Positions 1 to 7,765 of a DNA stretch of 64,000 bases are shown here, piece after piece. Each line of letters opens with the position of its first letter. Position 1 is the first letter of the stretch. The notes beneath the pieces are model-generated. The model was not told the origin of the DNA, did not search any database, and saw nothing but the letters and a program-made list of their open reading frames with translations. This stretch comes from Nocardia sp. CDC159 (GTDB lineage: Bacteria; Actinomycetota; Actinomycetes; Mycobacteriales; Mycobacteriaceae). Both the position numbers and the translations under genes were made by a program. Location: contig NZ_JAMRXH010000017.1 in assembly GCF_023740735.1 (NCBI RefSeq), positions 1 through 64,000 on the forward strand. The letters run 5' to 3'.

Positions 1-108
1 TTCAACCGGCTCAAACAATTCCGGGAGCTGGCCACCCGCTACGCCAAACGCGCCGCCTACTACCAGGCCGAACTCACCATCGCCGCCATCATCCTCTGGC
101 TGCGATGA
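1..108 (+). CDS. IS5-family transposase, C-terminal fragment
   Basis: The window opens inside a reading frame that encodes 35 residues and ends in TGA. The visible tail (FNRLKQFREL, then ATRYAKRAAYY, ending AIILWLR) matches the usual end of actinobacterial IS5-family DDE transposases, where an FNRLKQ/W block follows the last catalytic glutamate. The catalytic residues lie outside the window, so whether the element is intact cannot be judged. It is the only transposase sequence seen in the window. Confidence 0.8.
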   Translation, partial: FNRLKQFRELATRYAKRAAYYQAELTIAAIILWLR

Positions 109-110
109 CT

Positions 111-128
111 TACAGGACACGCCCTAGC
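111..128. repeat. Probable terminal inverted repeat of the IS5-type element
   Basis: The stretch after the transposase stop contains GGACACGCCCTAG. Its reverse complement, CTAGGGCGTGTCC, resembles the termini of actinobacterial IS5-group elements, which often sit at TA or CTAG targets. The other end is outside the window, so the repeat and the target duplication cannot be confirmed. The stop codon of the next gene lies inside this stretch. Confidence 0.4.
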
Positions 129-1128
129 CACGAACCTCCGGCAACCGCCGCAGCGCCGGGCGTATGCGCGATTCGTAGATGCGCCGCACCACGTCCTCGA
201 TATCGGGTTCCTCGATGGACAGATCGCGCACCTCCGCCCGCGCCGAGACCGCGGTGAGAAGTGCGGCGGCGGTGGTGAGCTCGGGGTCGAAGGCCAGCCG
301 CTGCCGGATGCCGCCGCCCTCGACGTCGACCAGTTCCGCCCCCGGCATGCCGACCAGCTCGGGCGCGGGCGCGGCCAGATCGACCACCAGCACCCGGCGT
401 ACGCCCACGGTGGCGGCCAGCCCGGTCAGCGAGCCGTCGTAGGCCAGCCGCCCGTGGTCGACCACCAGCACCCGTTCGCACAGCCGCTCGATATCGCCCA
501 TGTCGTGGGTGGTGAGCAGCAGCGTGGTACCGCGCTGAATCCGTTCGTAGCACAGGAATTCGCGCAGGCGCTGTTTCGACAGCACGTCCAGGCCGATGGT
601 CGGCTCGTCCAGGATCAGCAGATCCGGTGAATGCAGCAGCGCCGCGGCGATTTCGGCGCGCATGCGCTGGCCGAGCGAGAGCTGGCGCACCGGGATGTCG
701 AGGGTGTCGGCCATTTCCAGCTGCTCCACCAATTCGTGGGTGCGCTTGCGGGCGTGATCCGGATCCAGGCGGTGGATGGCCGCCAGGATCGTGAACGATT
801 CGCGCAGCGGTAGATCCCACCACAGCTGCGAGCGCTGGCCGAACACCACGCCGATCCGACCGGCGAGCTCGCGGCGCTGACGCACCGGTTCCAGGCCGCA
901 GGTGCGGACCGTGCCGGAGGTGGGCACGAGGATGCCGGTGAGCATTTTGATGGTGGTGGATTTGCCCGCCCCGTTGGCGCCGATGTAGCCGACGGCGGCC
1001 CCGGCCTCGATGGTGAAACTCATCCGGTCCACCGCGACGAGCACTTCGCGACGGCGGCGGAAGCGACGATCGTCCCTGCGGTGCAGGACGAATTGCCGAC
1101 TCAGATCGGTGATCTCGATCGCGTTCAT
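124..1128 (-). CDS. ABC-2 exporter ATP-binding protein
   Basis: This 334-residue ATPase probably powers an ABC-2 type exporter with the two permeases encoded upstream; the substrate is unknown. Walker A is GANGAGKST (about residues 50-58), the signature is LSLGQ (about 150), Walker B is LLILDEPT (about 170) and a switch histidine sits in TTHD. It fits the COG4586 group, which pairs with COG4587 and COG3694 permeases. The ATG at 1128 was chosen because GGGAGG lies just upstream and it overlaps the preceding permease stop by 4 bases (ATGA), a sign of translational coupling. Its stop lies within the putative IS end, so its last residues may have been altered by the insertion. Confidence 0.9.
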   Translation of the reverse strand: MNAIEITDLSRQFVLHRRDDRRFRRRREVLVAVDRMSFTIEAGAAVGYIGANGAGKSTTIKMLTGILVPTSGTVRTCGLEPVRQRRELAGRIGVVFGQRSQLWWDLPLRESFTILAAIHRLDPDHARKRTHELVEQLEMADTLDIPVRQLSLGQRMRAEIAAALLHSPDLLILDEPTIGLDVLSKQRLREFLCYERIQRGTTLLLTTHDMGDIERLCERVLVVDHGRLAYDGSLTGLAATVGVRRVLVVDLAAPAPELVGMPGAELVDVEGGGIRQRLAFDPELTTAAALLTAVSARAEVRDLSIEEPDIEDVVRRIYESRIRPALRRLPEVRG

Positions 1129-1979
1129 CCGCCGCCTCCCTGGTAGTGCCGTACACCCGAGCGCCAGCAGCACAGCGCCACCAGCCAAACCCACAGCGCC
1201 GCAATCGGAGTCGCCCACGCCAGCCCGGCGGGCAGCCACGCGGGGCCGGGCAGCTCCAGCAGCGCGATGGTCGGCAGATAGGCCACGAAGGCGACCGGAA
1301 CCGCGAACCCGAACAGCAGTTTCATCGGATGCCCGAAGACGGAGGTGGGCTGCTGGGCGGCGAAGGATCCGCCGTAGGTGAAGCTGTTGGTCAGCTCGGC
1401 ACCGTCGATGAGGAAGAACTGCAGTCCGGCCGCGCAGACGAACAATCCGGCGAAGATGGCCGTCCCGGCCGCCAGCGAGACCAGAAGCAGGGCGAATTTG
1501 GTTCCGGTCCAGGCGATGTCGTTGTAGAGCAGCCCCGCCGCCAGCACGGCCGCGGCCACGGCGGCGCGGGTGAGCCTGCGCAGCGAGATATCGCTGGTGA
1601 TGAGCTGCAGCAGCAGCGGTTGCGGGCGCAGGTGGAAGGCGTCGAGGGTGCCCATCCGGATGTAGGTGGGCAGCGTGTCGGTGTGCCCGACGGCGATCTG
1701 GGCGACCGCGAAGGACAGATTGGACAGGCCGAACAGCAACAGCATGGCGTCCATGTCCAGGCCGCCGAGAACCTTGACGTGGTGATAGATCACCCACACC
1801 TCGGCGAATTCCACCACACCGACCAGTAGGGAAGACAGCATATCGGCGGCGAACGACAGCGGATAGGCCTGTTGCGAGCGCATCCGCGAGCCCAGAACCG
1901 CCGCATAGGGGGTGAACCAGTATCCGTGCATCCCAGAGGTTTCGACTGCCTCGTCGAGTACTTCGATTGCCTCAGCCAC
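1125..1979 (-). CDS. ABC-2 family permease (second subunit)
   Basis: This 284-residue integral membrane protein has about six hydrophobic segments, including stretches near SLLVGVVEFAEVW and LVSLAAGTAIFAGLF. It carries the GTLDAFHLRP-type loop seen in COG3694 permeases. A GTG start at 1979 is preferred: GGAGGT lies five bases upstream and the start overlaps the end of the first permease by 8 bases. A later in-frame ATG (MHGYWF) is possible but has a poorer upstream site. It is the middle gene of a tightly overlapping three-gene operon and probably pairs with the first permease as a heterodimeric channel. Confidence 0.85.
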   Translation of the reverse strand: MAEAIEVLDEAVETSGMHGYWFTPYAAVLGSRMRSQQAYPLSFAADMLSSLLVGVVEFAEVWVIYHHVKVLGGLDMDAMLLLFGLSNLSFAVAQIAVGHTDTLPTYIRMGTLDAFHLRPQPLLLQLITSDISLRRLTRAAVAAAVLAAGLLYNDIAWTGTKFALLLVSLAAGTAIFAGLFVCAAGLQFFLIDGAELTNSFTYGGSFAAQQPTSVFGHPMKLLFGFAVPVAFVAYLPTIALLELPGPAWLPAGLAWATPIAALWVWLVALCCWRSGVRHYQGGGG

Positions 1980-2829
1980 CCTGCACCTCCAGTTTGCGCC
2001 GACCCGCGCGCAGCAGCAAGCGTCCGAGCAGCAGCGCCACCGCAACCCAGAAGATCTGGATGCACAGGATCTGGGCGACGGCGACGCCGGTGGCCCGGCC
2101 GGACAGCACATCGATCGGCCCCTGCAGCAGGGCGGGGAACGGGGTCAACATCGCGATCGTGTACAGCCAGTCCGGGAACAGGTGCACCGGGACGAACAGT
2201 CCGGCCAGGAAGGTGGCCACGATCTGATAGAGCAGCCGCAGCCCGCGCGTCTCCACGAGCCAGAAACCGACCAGCCCGACCGAGAACAGCAGCAGCGCCG
2301 AGATGGTCACGGCCAGCACCACACTCACCGCGCCCAGAACGTACGGACAGGTCTCGTGCGGCAGACCGATCTGCATGGTGAGCATTCCAGCTGCCACGCT
2401 GGGCACCCCGCGCACCAGCAGGGTGCATGCCGCTCGGCCGAGATCGGTTGCCAGATAGGAGAATTGGATATCCAGCGGGCGTAGGAAATCGATCGCGACA
2501 TCGCCGTTGCGGATGCGCTCGACGATATCGGGCGGCGGGCCCATGAGCGCGAGCGCGCCCAGTAGTCCCTGTGAGAACCAGACATACGCCCCGATGGAAT
2601 CGGCGTCGTAGCCGCCGAATCCGGCGGTGGTCCGCACGGCCGCGAGCATTACCGAGGCGCGGACCAGCCCGAACACCACATTGGTGAACATCCCGGCCAA
2701 CATCGCCACGCGGTAGTGCCACTGCCTGCGGAACCCTGCTGCAGCCAGTCGTAAGTACACCCCGGGGTCCGCGCGCACAATCAATTCACGGTACGGCGAA
2801 CGGGTTGCGTTCACAACAGGATTAGACAC
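1972..2829 (-). CDS. ABC-2 family permease (first subunit)
   Basis: This 285-residue membrane protein has about six transmembrane stretches, an amphipathic N-terminus and the DFLRPLDIQF motif typical of COG4587 permeases. It is the first gene of the minus-strand exporter operon. The start is uncertain. A GTG at 2829 gives MSNPVV, with only a weak GGAA upstream; a second GTG six codons in is an alternative. The operon promoter must lie in the 295-base gap shared with the divergent sugar importer, so the inverted repeats there could affect both operons. Confidence 0.85.
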   Translation of the reverse strand: MSNPVVNATRSPYRELIVRADPGVYLRLAAAGFRRQWHYRVAMLAGMFTNVVFGLVRASVMLAAVRTTAGFGGYDADSIGAYVWFSQGLLGALALMGPPPDIVERIRNGDVAIDFLRPLDIQFSYLATDLGRAACTLLVRGVPSVAAGMLTMQIGLPHETCPYVLGAVSVVLAVTISALLLFSVGLVGFWLVETRGLRLLYQIVATFLAGLFVPVHLFPDWLYTIAMLTPFPALLQGPIDVLSGRATGVAVAQILCIQIFWVAVALLLGRLLLRAGRRKLEVQGG

Positions 2830-2911
2830 TTCCCGCTGTTCCGAAAGTGATACTGCACGGTTGCTGAACTGCCACGATATATGGGTCGCTCAGCAAACCC
2901 GCTCGTTCGGC

Positions 2912-2940
2912 CGAAACCGGTTCGGTGCGGACCGGTTTCG
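2912..2940. promoter_or_regulatory. Inverted repeat upstream of the xylFGH-like operon (distal)
   Basis: CGAAACCGGT and ACCGGTTTCG form perfect 10-base arms around a 9-base spacer. The site lies about 185 bases before the binding-protein start and about 80 bases before the divergent exporter start. It could be an operator for either operon. No U-tract follows it, so a terminator is less likely. Confidence 0.45.
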
Positions 2941-3011
2941 TGCCAGGATGCACACCTGGTGAGCGGGACCACACCGTTGTGGAATCGTGACCTCCAGTGT
3001 GAGCTGCGTCG

Positions 3012-3036
3012 CATATGTTGTTGCCTACAACATATG
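3012..3036. promoter_or_regulatory. Candidate ROK (XylR-like) operator
   Basis: CATATGTTGT and ACAACATATG form perfect 10-base arms around TGCCT. The site is an AT-rich island about 90 bases upstream of the sugar-binding protein gene. Its layout (outer A/T, inner TTGTT...AACAA) resembles the known XylR operator of Bacillus, also bound by a ROK protein. The last gene of this operon encodes a ROK regulator, so autoregulation through this site is the simplest reading. Confidence 0.6.
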
Positions 3037-3124
3037 GCCGTCTTTCGTCGGGACTCCCCAACCAGAACCGAGCCGGGACACAGGGATAGGCGATCCGCGG
3101 CCGCCAGTTCGAAAGGTTCACCTG

Positions 3125-4243
3125 ATGAGGACGAAAACGCTCGGGGCCGTCGCCGTCACCCTGGCCGCCCTGCTGCCCCTCACCGCCTGCGGTTCCAATA
3201 CCTCTCGCAGCGACGGCGCCACCACCAGCCCCGGGGTTGGCGGCGCCAACGGTACCGTCGGGGTGATCCTGCCCGAGACGGCGACCTCGGCCCGCTGGGA
3301 GGGTTTCGACCGGCCGATGCTGCAGCAGGCGCTCACCGCACAGGGATTCGACGCCGATATCGAGAACGCCCAGGGCGACGTCCAGAAGTTCACCACCCTG
3401 GCCGACGGCATGATCGCCAAAGGGGTCAAGGTCCTGATCATCGCGTCGGTCAACTCCGAGGTCGGCACCGCGGTCGCCAACAAGGCGCGCAAGGCGGGCA
3501 TTCCGACCATCGACTACGACCGGCTCAATCTCGGCGGCTCGTCGGACTACTACGTCTCCTTCGACAATGTCCGGGTCGGCCAGCTGCAGGGCCAGGGGCT
3601 GGCCGATGCGCTGAAGGACAAGCCGGGCGCGCAGGTGATCGAGATCCAGGGCGCGCCCACCGACAACAACGCCACCCTGTTCGCCCAGGGCCAGCACAAG
3701 GTGCTGCAGCCGCTCTACGATTCGGGCGCGCTGAAACTGGTGCACAGCCAGCCCATCGACGGCTGGGACAACCAGAAGGGCGGCCAGGTCTTCGAGCAGC
3801 TGCTCACCGGCAACGGCGGCCGCATCGACGGGGTGGTGGCGGCCAACGACGGCCTGGCCGGGGCGATCATCACCGTGCTGAAGAAGAACGGCCTCAACGG
3901 CAAGGTGCCGGTGACCGGCCAGGACGCGACCGTCGAGGGGCTCAAGGCGGTGCTGCGCGGCGACCAGTACATGACGGTGTTCAAGCCGATCAAGGACGAG
4001 GCCGAGGCGGCGGCGAAGCTGGCGGCGGCGCTGGCCAAGGGGGACAAGGCCACCGCCGACGGCCTGGCCACCGCGTCCAGCACCGACCCCAAGGGCAACC
4101 GCACGGTGAAATCGGTGCTGCTGGACCCGCATTCGATCACCCGCACCGAGGTCAAGCAGGTCGTCGACCAGGGCTATGTGAAGGCCGGTGAGTTGTGCAC
4201 CGGCGATGTGGCGCAGGTGTGCACGCAGCTGGGCATCGCGTGA
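3125..4243 (+). CDS. xylF: Sugar ABC transporter substrate-binding lipoprotein (XylF-like)
   Basis: This 372-residue periplasmic-binding-fold lipoprotein probably captures D-xylose or a related sugar outside the membrane. The signal peptide ends in the lipobox LTAC, with the lipidated Cys at residue 22. Family blocks include GVILPE near the mature N-terminus, a DYDRLN segment and the AANDGLAGA and GQDA ligand-pocket region typical of XylF and ChvE proteins. The ATG at 3125 was chosen because it gives a normal signal peptide; an upstream extension would not. The stop overlaps the ATPase start (TGATG). Substrate is inferred from family and the adjacent ROK regulator. Confidence 0.88.
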   Translation: MRTKTLGAVAVTLAALLPLTACGSNTSRSDGATTSPGVGGANGTVGVILPETATSARWEGFDRPMLQQALTAQGFDADIENAQGDVQKFTTLADGMIAKGVKVLIIASVNSEVGTAVANKARKAGIPTIDYDRLNLGGSSDYYVSFDNVRVGQLQGQGLADALKDKPGAQVIEIQGAPTDNNATLFAQGQHKVLQPLYDSGALKLVHSQPIDGWDNQKGGQVFEQLLTGNGGRIDGVVAANDGLAGAIITVLKKNGLNGKVPVTGQDATVEGLKAVLRGDQYMTVFKPIKDEAEAAAKLAAALAKGDKATADGLATASSTDPKGNRTVKSVLLDPHSITRTEVKQVVDQGYVKAGELCTGDVAQVCTQLGIA

Positions 4244-5016
4244 TGTCCGAGCCTCTGCTACAGATCACCGGGCTGAACAAGAGCTTCGGTGCGGTGCACG
4301 TGCTGCACGACGTCGAATTCCTCGCTCCGGCGGGCGAGGTCACCGCGCTGGTCGGCGACAACGGGGCGGGCAAGTCGACCCTGGTGAAATGCATCGCCGG
4401 AATCCACCCCGCCGACTCCGGGACCATCCGGTTCCGCGGCGAGCAGGTGCAGCTGCGCGGTCCCAAGGACGCGGCGGCGCTGGGTATCGAGGTGGTCTAC
4501 CAGGATCTCGCGCTGGCCGACAATCTCGACATCGTGCAGAACATGTTCCTCGGACGCGAGCGCGGCAGGCCGTGGTTCATGGACGAGGCGAGTATGGAGG
4601 CGGCCGCGCGGCGCACGCTGGCCTCGCTGTCGGTGCGCACCGTGAAATCGGTGCGCACCCCGGTCTCGTCGCTGTCGGGCGGTCAGCGCCAGACCGTCGC
4701 CATCGCGAAAGCGGTGCTGTGGAACAGCAATCTGGTGCTGCTGGACGAGCCGACCGCCGCGCTCGGCGTCGCCCAGACCCGCCAGGTCCTGGATCTGGTG
4801 CGCAGGCTCGCCGAGCAGGGCCTGGGCGTGGTGCTCATCAGCCACAACCTCGCCGACGTCTTCGAGGTCGCCGACCGGATCGCGGTGCTGTACCTGGGCC
4901 GGATGGCCGCGCAGGTACGCGCCGCCGAGGTCACCCAGAACCAGATCGTGGAGCTGATCACCGCGGGGCGCTCGGGCGAGCTGGGCCTGGCCCGGCCCGA
5001 GGCCGCGGTGCTCTAG
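4243..5016 (+). CDS. xylG: Sugar ABC transporter ATP-binding protein (XylG-like)
   Basis: This 257-residue protein has a single nucleotide-binding domain. Walker A is GDNGAGKST (about 38-46), the signature LSGGQRQ is near 144, Walker B is LLDEPTAALG and the switch is ISHN. E. coli XylG is about 510 residues with two such domains, so this is the single-domain form common in actinobacteria and would act as a homodimer. It overlaps the binding-protein gene by one base and ends 17 bases before the permease start. Confidence 0.9.
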   Translation: MSEPLLQITGLNKSFGAVHVLHDVEFLAPAGEVTALVGDNGAGKSTLVKCIAGIHPADSGTIRFRGEQVQLRGPKDAAALGIEVVYQDLALADNLDIVQNMFLGRERGRPWFMDEASMEAAARRTLASLSVRTVKSVRTPVSSLSGGQRQTVAIAKAVLWNSNLVLLDEPTAALGVAQTRQVLDLVRRLAEQGLGVVLISHNLADVFEVADRIAVLYLGRMAAQVRAAEVTQNQIVELITAGRSGELGLARPEAAVL

Positions 5017-5033
5017 TGGAGAAGGTCGTTGTG

Positions 5034-6443
5034 ATGACTCGAGTTTCGGCCGATACGGCGGTCGCCGATTTCGGCATCGACACCACCACGGTGTCCACGG
5101 CCGAGGCCGTGCGCGCCTATATCGCGCGGGTGCGCGGCGGCGAGATCGGCTCGCTGCCCGCGCTGCTGGGCCTGGTGGTCCTGATCGTGCTGTTCACGAC
5201 CATGTCGGAGGTGTTCTTCTCGCTCAACAACATCGCGAATCTGCTCGCCCAGGGTGCCGGGCAGACGATCATCGCTATGGGCATCGTCTACGTACTGCTG
5301 CTGGGCGAGATCGATCTGGCCGCGGGCACCGCCTCGGGGGTGGCGGGTGCGGTGCTGGCCATGCACTACGTCGACAACGGGAACCTGTTGTCGGGTATGG
5401 GCAATACGGTGTTCGTCGTCTTCATCGGGATGCTGGTGCTGGCGGCCGTGCTGGCCGCACTGCTGCGGATCTGGCCGGGGGTGGCGATATCGCTGCTCGG
5501 CGTGGCGATCGCGGCGGTGGGCCTGCCCGCCAACCCGTGGCTCGAGATGCTGCTGGCGGTGTGCGTCGGCACGGCCATCGGCTGCATCACCGGATTCCTC
5601 ATCGCCCGCATCGGCATGCCGTCGTTCGTGGTGACGCTGGCGCTGTTCCTGGCCTGGCAGGGTGCGATTCTGCAGCTGATCGGCGAGGGTGGCGTGCTGG
5701 GTATCAGCTCCTCGCCGGTGCTCAACGAGGTGGCCAACGGAAATCTGTCGGTGCCGTGGAGCTGGGCGCTGTTCGTGGTGGCCGCGGGCGGCTATGCGGC
5801 GGTCGCGCTGGTGGGTCACTTCCGCAGGCGGGCACGGGGGTTGGTGACCCAGCCGACGCCGCTGGTGGTGGGCAGGGTGGTGGTGGTGACCGCGCTGGCG
5901 GCGGCGGCGACCGCGCTGCTGTCGGTCAACCGCTCGCCCAGCTCGCTCATCGAAATCTCCGGGGTGCCGTATGTGGTGCCGATCGTGCTGGCGCTGCTGG
6001 CCGCGGGCACCTATGTGCTGAACCGCACCACCTACGGACGGCATCTGTACGCCATCGGCGGCAACGCCGAGGCGGCCCGCCGCGCGGGTATCAATGTGAC
6101 CCAGCTGCGGGCCAGCGTGTTCGTGATCTCCTCCGGCTGTGCGGCGATCGGCGCGATCGTGTACTCATCCAAGGTCGGTTCGGTGGATCCGCAGGCGGGT
6201 GGGCTCAATACGCTGCTGTTCGCGGTCGGCGCGGCGGTGATCGGCGGCACCTCGCTGTTCGGCGGCAAGGGCCGGGTGGCCGATGCGGTGATCGGCGGCG
6301 CGGTGCTGGCGGTGGTGTCCAACGGCCTGGGCCTGCTGCGCCAACCGGCCGCGGTGGTCTCGATCGTCACCGGGCTGGTACTGCTGCTGGCCGCCACCGT
6401 GGACGCGCTGTCGCGGCGGCGGGCCCAGGCGACCGGACGGTAG
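5034..6443 (+). CDS. xylH: Sugar ABC transporter permease (XylH-like)
   Basis: This 469-residue permease of the BPD_transp_2 family has about ten or more hydrophobic segments. The hallmark EIDLAAG block and the conserved C-terminal GGTSLFGGKG loop are both present. A long inserted cytoplasmic or membrane region in the middle makes it longer than E. coli XylH (393). The ATG at 5034 is preceded by GGAGAAGG at an eight-base spacing. It completes the importer with the two genes before it and abuts the ROK gene directly (TAG then ATG). Confidence 0.9.
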   Translation: MTRVSADTAVADFGIDTTTVSTAEAVRAYIARVRGGEIGSLPALLGLVVLIVLFTTMSEVFFSLNNIANLLAQGAGQTIIAMGIVYVLLLGEIDLAAGTASGVAGAVLAMHYVDNGNLLSGMGNTVFVVFIGMLVLAAVLAALLRIWPGVAISLLGVAIAAVGLPANPWLEMLLAVCVGTAIGCITGFLIARIGMPSFVVTLALFLAWQGAILQLIGEGGVLGISSSPVLNEVANGNLSVPWSWALFVVAAGGYAAVALVGHFRRRARGLVTQPTPLVVGRVVVVTALAAAATALLSVNRSPSSLIEISGVPYVVPIVLALLAAGTYVLNRTTYGRHLYAIGGNAEAARRAGINVTQLRASVFVISSGCAAIGAIVYSSKVGSVDPQAGGLNTLLFAVGAAVIGGTSLFGGKGRVADAVIGGAVLAVVSNGLGLLRQPAAVVSIVTGLVLLLAATVDALSRRRAQATGR

Positions 6444-7601
6444 ATGACGGTCGCCCGCCCCGACGAGGTGCGCCGATTCAATCGGGCCTCGCTGCTGCGC
6501 CTGCTGCATACCGGTGGCCCGGCCACCCGCGCGCGGCTGGCGCACGAACTCGGCCTCAACCGCTCGACCATCAAGATGCTGGTGGACGGGCTGGCCACCG
6601 ACGGCGTGGTGGAGGAGCGGGTGCCGCGGCTGATCACGGGCGCGGGCCGCCCGTCGCTGCTGGTGCTGCCGCAGCCGCAGTCGGTGGTGGTGCTGGCCGT
6701 GGACGTGCAGGTCGAACACGCGGGCATCGCGCTGGTCGGGCTCGGCGGGGCGATCCTCGGGCGCAACAGCTGGAATCTGCGTGGGCCGGGCCCGGATCCG
6801 GACGAGCTGGTCTGCCGCATCGCCGAATCGGCCGCACTGCTCGCGCAGGATCTGCAGCTGCGGCCGGTGGCCGCCGGGGTCTCGGTGCCCGGGGTGGTCC
6901 GCCGCTCCGACGGGCTGGTGCACGCCGCGGCCAACCTCGGGTGGATGCAGGTGCCGTTCGGCATGCGGATGGGCCAGCTGCTCGGCGTGCCCGTGGTGGT
7001 CGGCAACGACGCCGAGCTCGGCGCGCTCGCCGAATATGTGCGCGGGGTGGGGCGCGGCGCGTCCGATGCGGTCTTCGTCTCCGCCGATGTCGGGGTCGGC
7101 GGCGGCATCATCGCCCAGGGCGCGCCGATGCGCGGATCGGCCGGATATCTCGGCGAGATCGGCCATATGACGGTGCGCCCGGGTGGGCGGCGCTGCCACT
7201 GCGGTAACGAGGGCTGCTGGGAGACCGAGGTCGGCGAGGCCGCGCTGCGCCGCGCCCTCGGCCTGCCGGAGGGCAGCCCGCGCGGGGCGATCGTGGCGGA
7301 ACTGCGCGAACTGCAGCGGGATTCGGACCCGGTGGCGCGCCTGGGGGAGTACGTCGACTGGCTCATTCTCGGGCTGGTCAATGTGGTCAACATTCTCGGC
7401 GCGGAGCTGGTGGTGCTGGGCGATCTGTTCACCACGCTGCCCGATGCGGTGGTGCGGCGGGTCGAGCAGGAGGTGCTGCGCCGCAGCCTGGTGGGGCGGG
7501 CCCTGGGCGGGGTGCGGATCGAAAAGTCGTCGCTCGGCGCTGATCTGAAGTTGCTGGGCGCCGCCGAGGCGGCATTCGAAGATGTACTTGTCAGCCTTTA
7601 A
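6444..7601 (+). CDS. ROK-family transcriptional regulator (XylR-like)
   Basis: This 385-residue protein has an N-terminal winged-helix domain (about residues 10-65) followed by a ROK sugar-kinase-like domain. The zinc-binding signature is intact: GHMTVRPGG then CHCGNEGCWE near residue 245. It is the last gene of the xylFGH-like operon and starts immediately after the permease stop, so it is co-transcribed. ROK repressors normally release DNA when they bind the transported sugar. The perfect palindrome at 3012-3036 is its likely operator. The exact ligand is inferred, not shown. Confidence 0.9.
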   Translation: MTVARPDEVRRFNRASLLRLLHTGGPATRARLAHELGLNRSTIKMLVDGLATDGVVEERVPRLITGAGRPSLLVLPQPQSVVVLAVDVQVEHAGIALVGLGGAILGRNSWNLRGPGPDPDELVCRIAESAALLAQDLQLRPVAAGVSVPGVVRRSDGLVHAAANLGWMQVPFGMRMGQLLGVPVVVGNDAELGALAEYVRGVGRGASDAVFVSADVGVGGGIIAQGAPMRGSAGYLGEIGHMTVRPGGRRCHCGNEGCWETEVGEAALRRALGLPEGSPRGAIVAELRELQRDSDPVARLGEYVDWLILGLVNVVNILGAELVVLGDLFTTLPDAVVRRVEQEVLRRSLVGRALGGVRIEKSSLGADLKLLGAAEAAFEDVLVSL

Positions 7602-7765
7602 GCCCTGCCTTCACACCCCAGCGAATTCGTAGTAGACCCGCCCGGTATTCGCGTACTCTTATACGCAGGTTCCGTCGCGAACCGGTCGCTAGTTAATCTC
7701 CATTGGATAACAGGTGTTCGGGCACCGTGCCGTGTCCGCATGCCGACGATCGAGGTCGATGCCGG

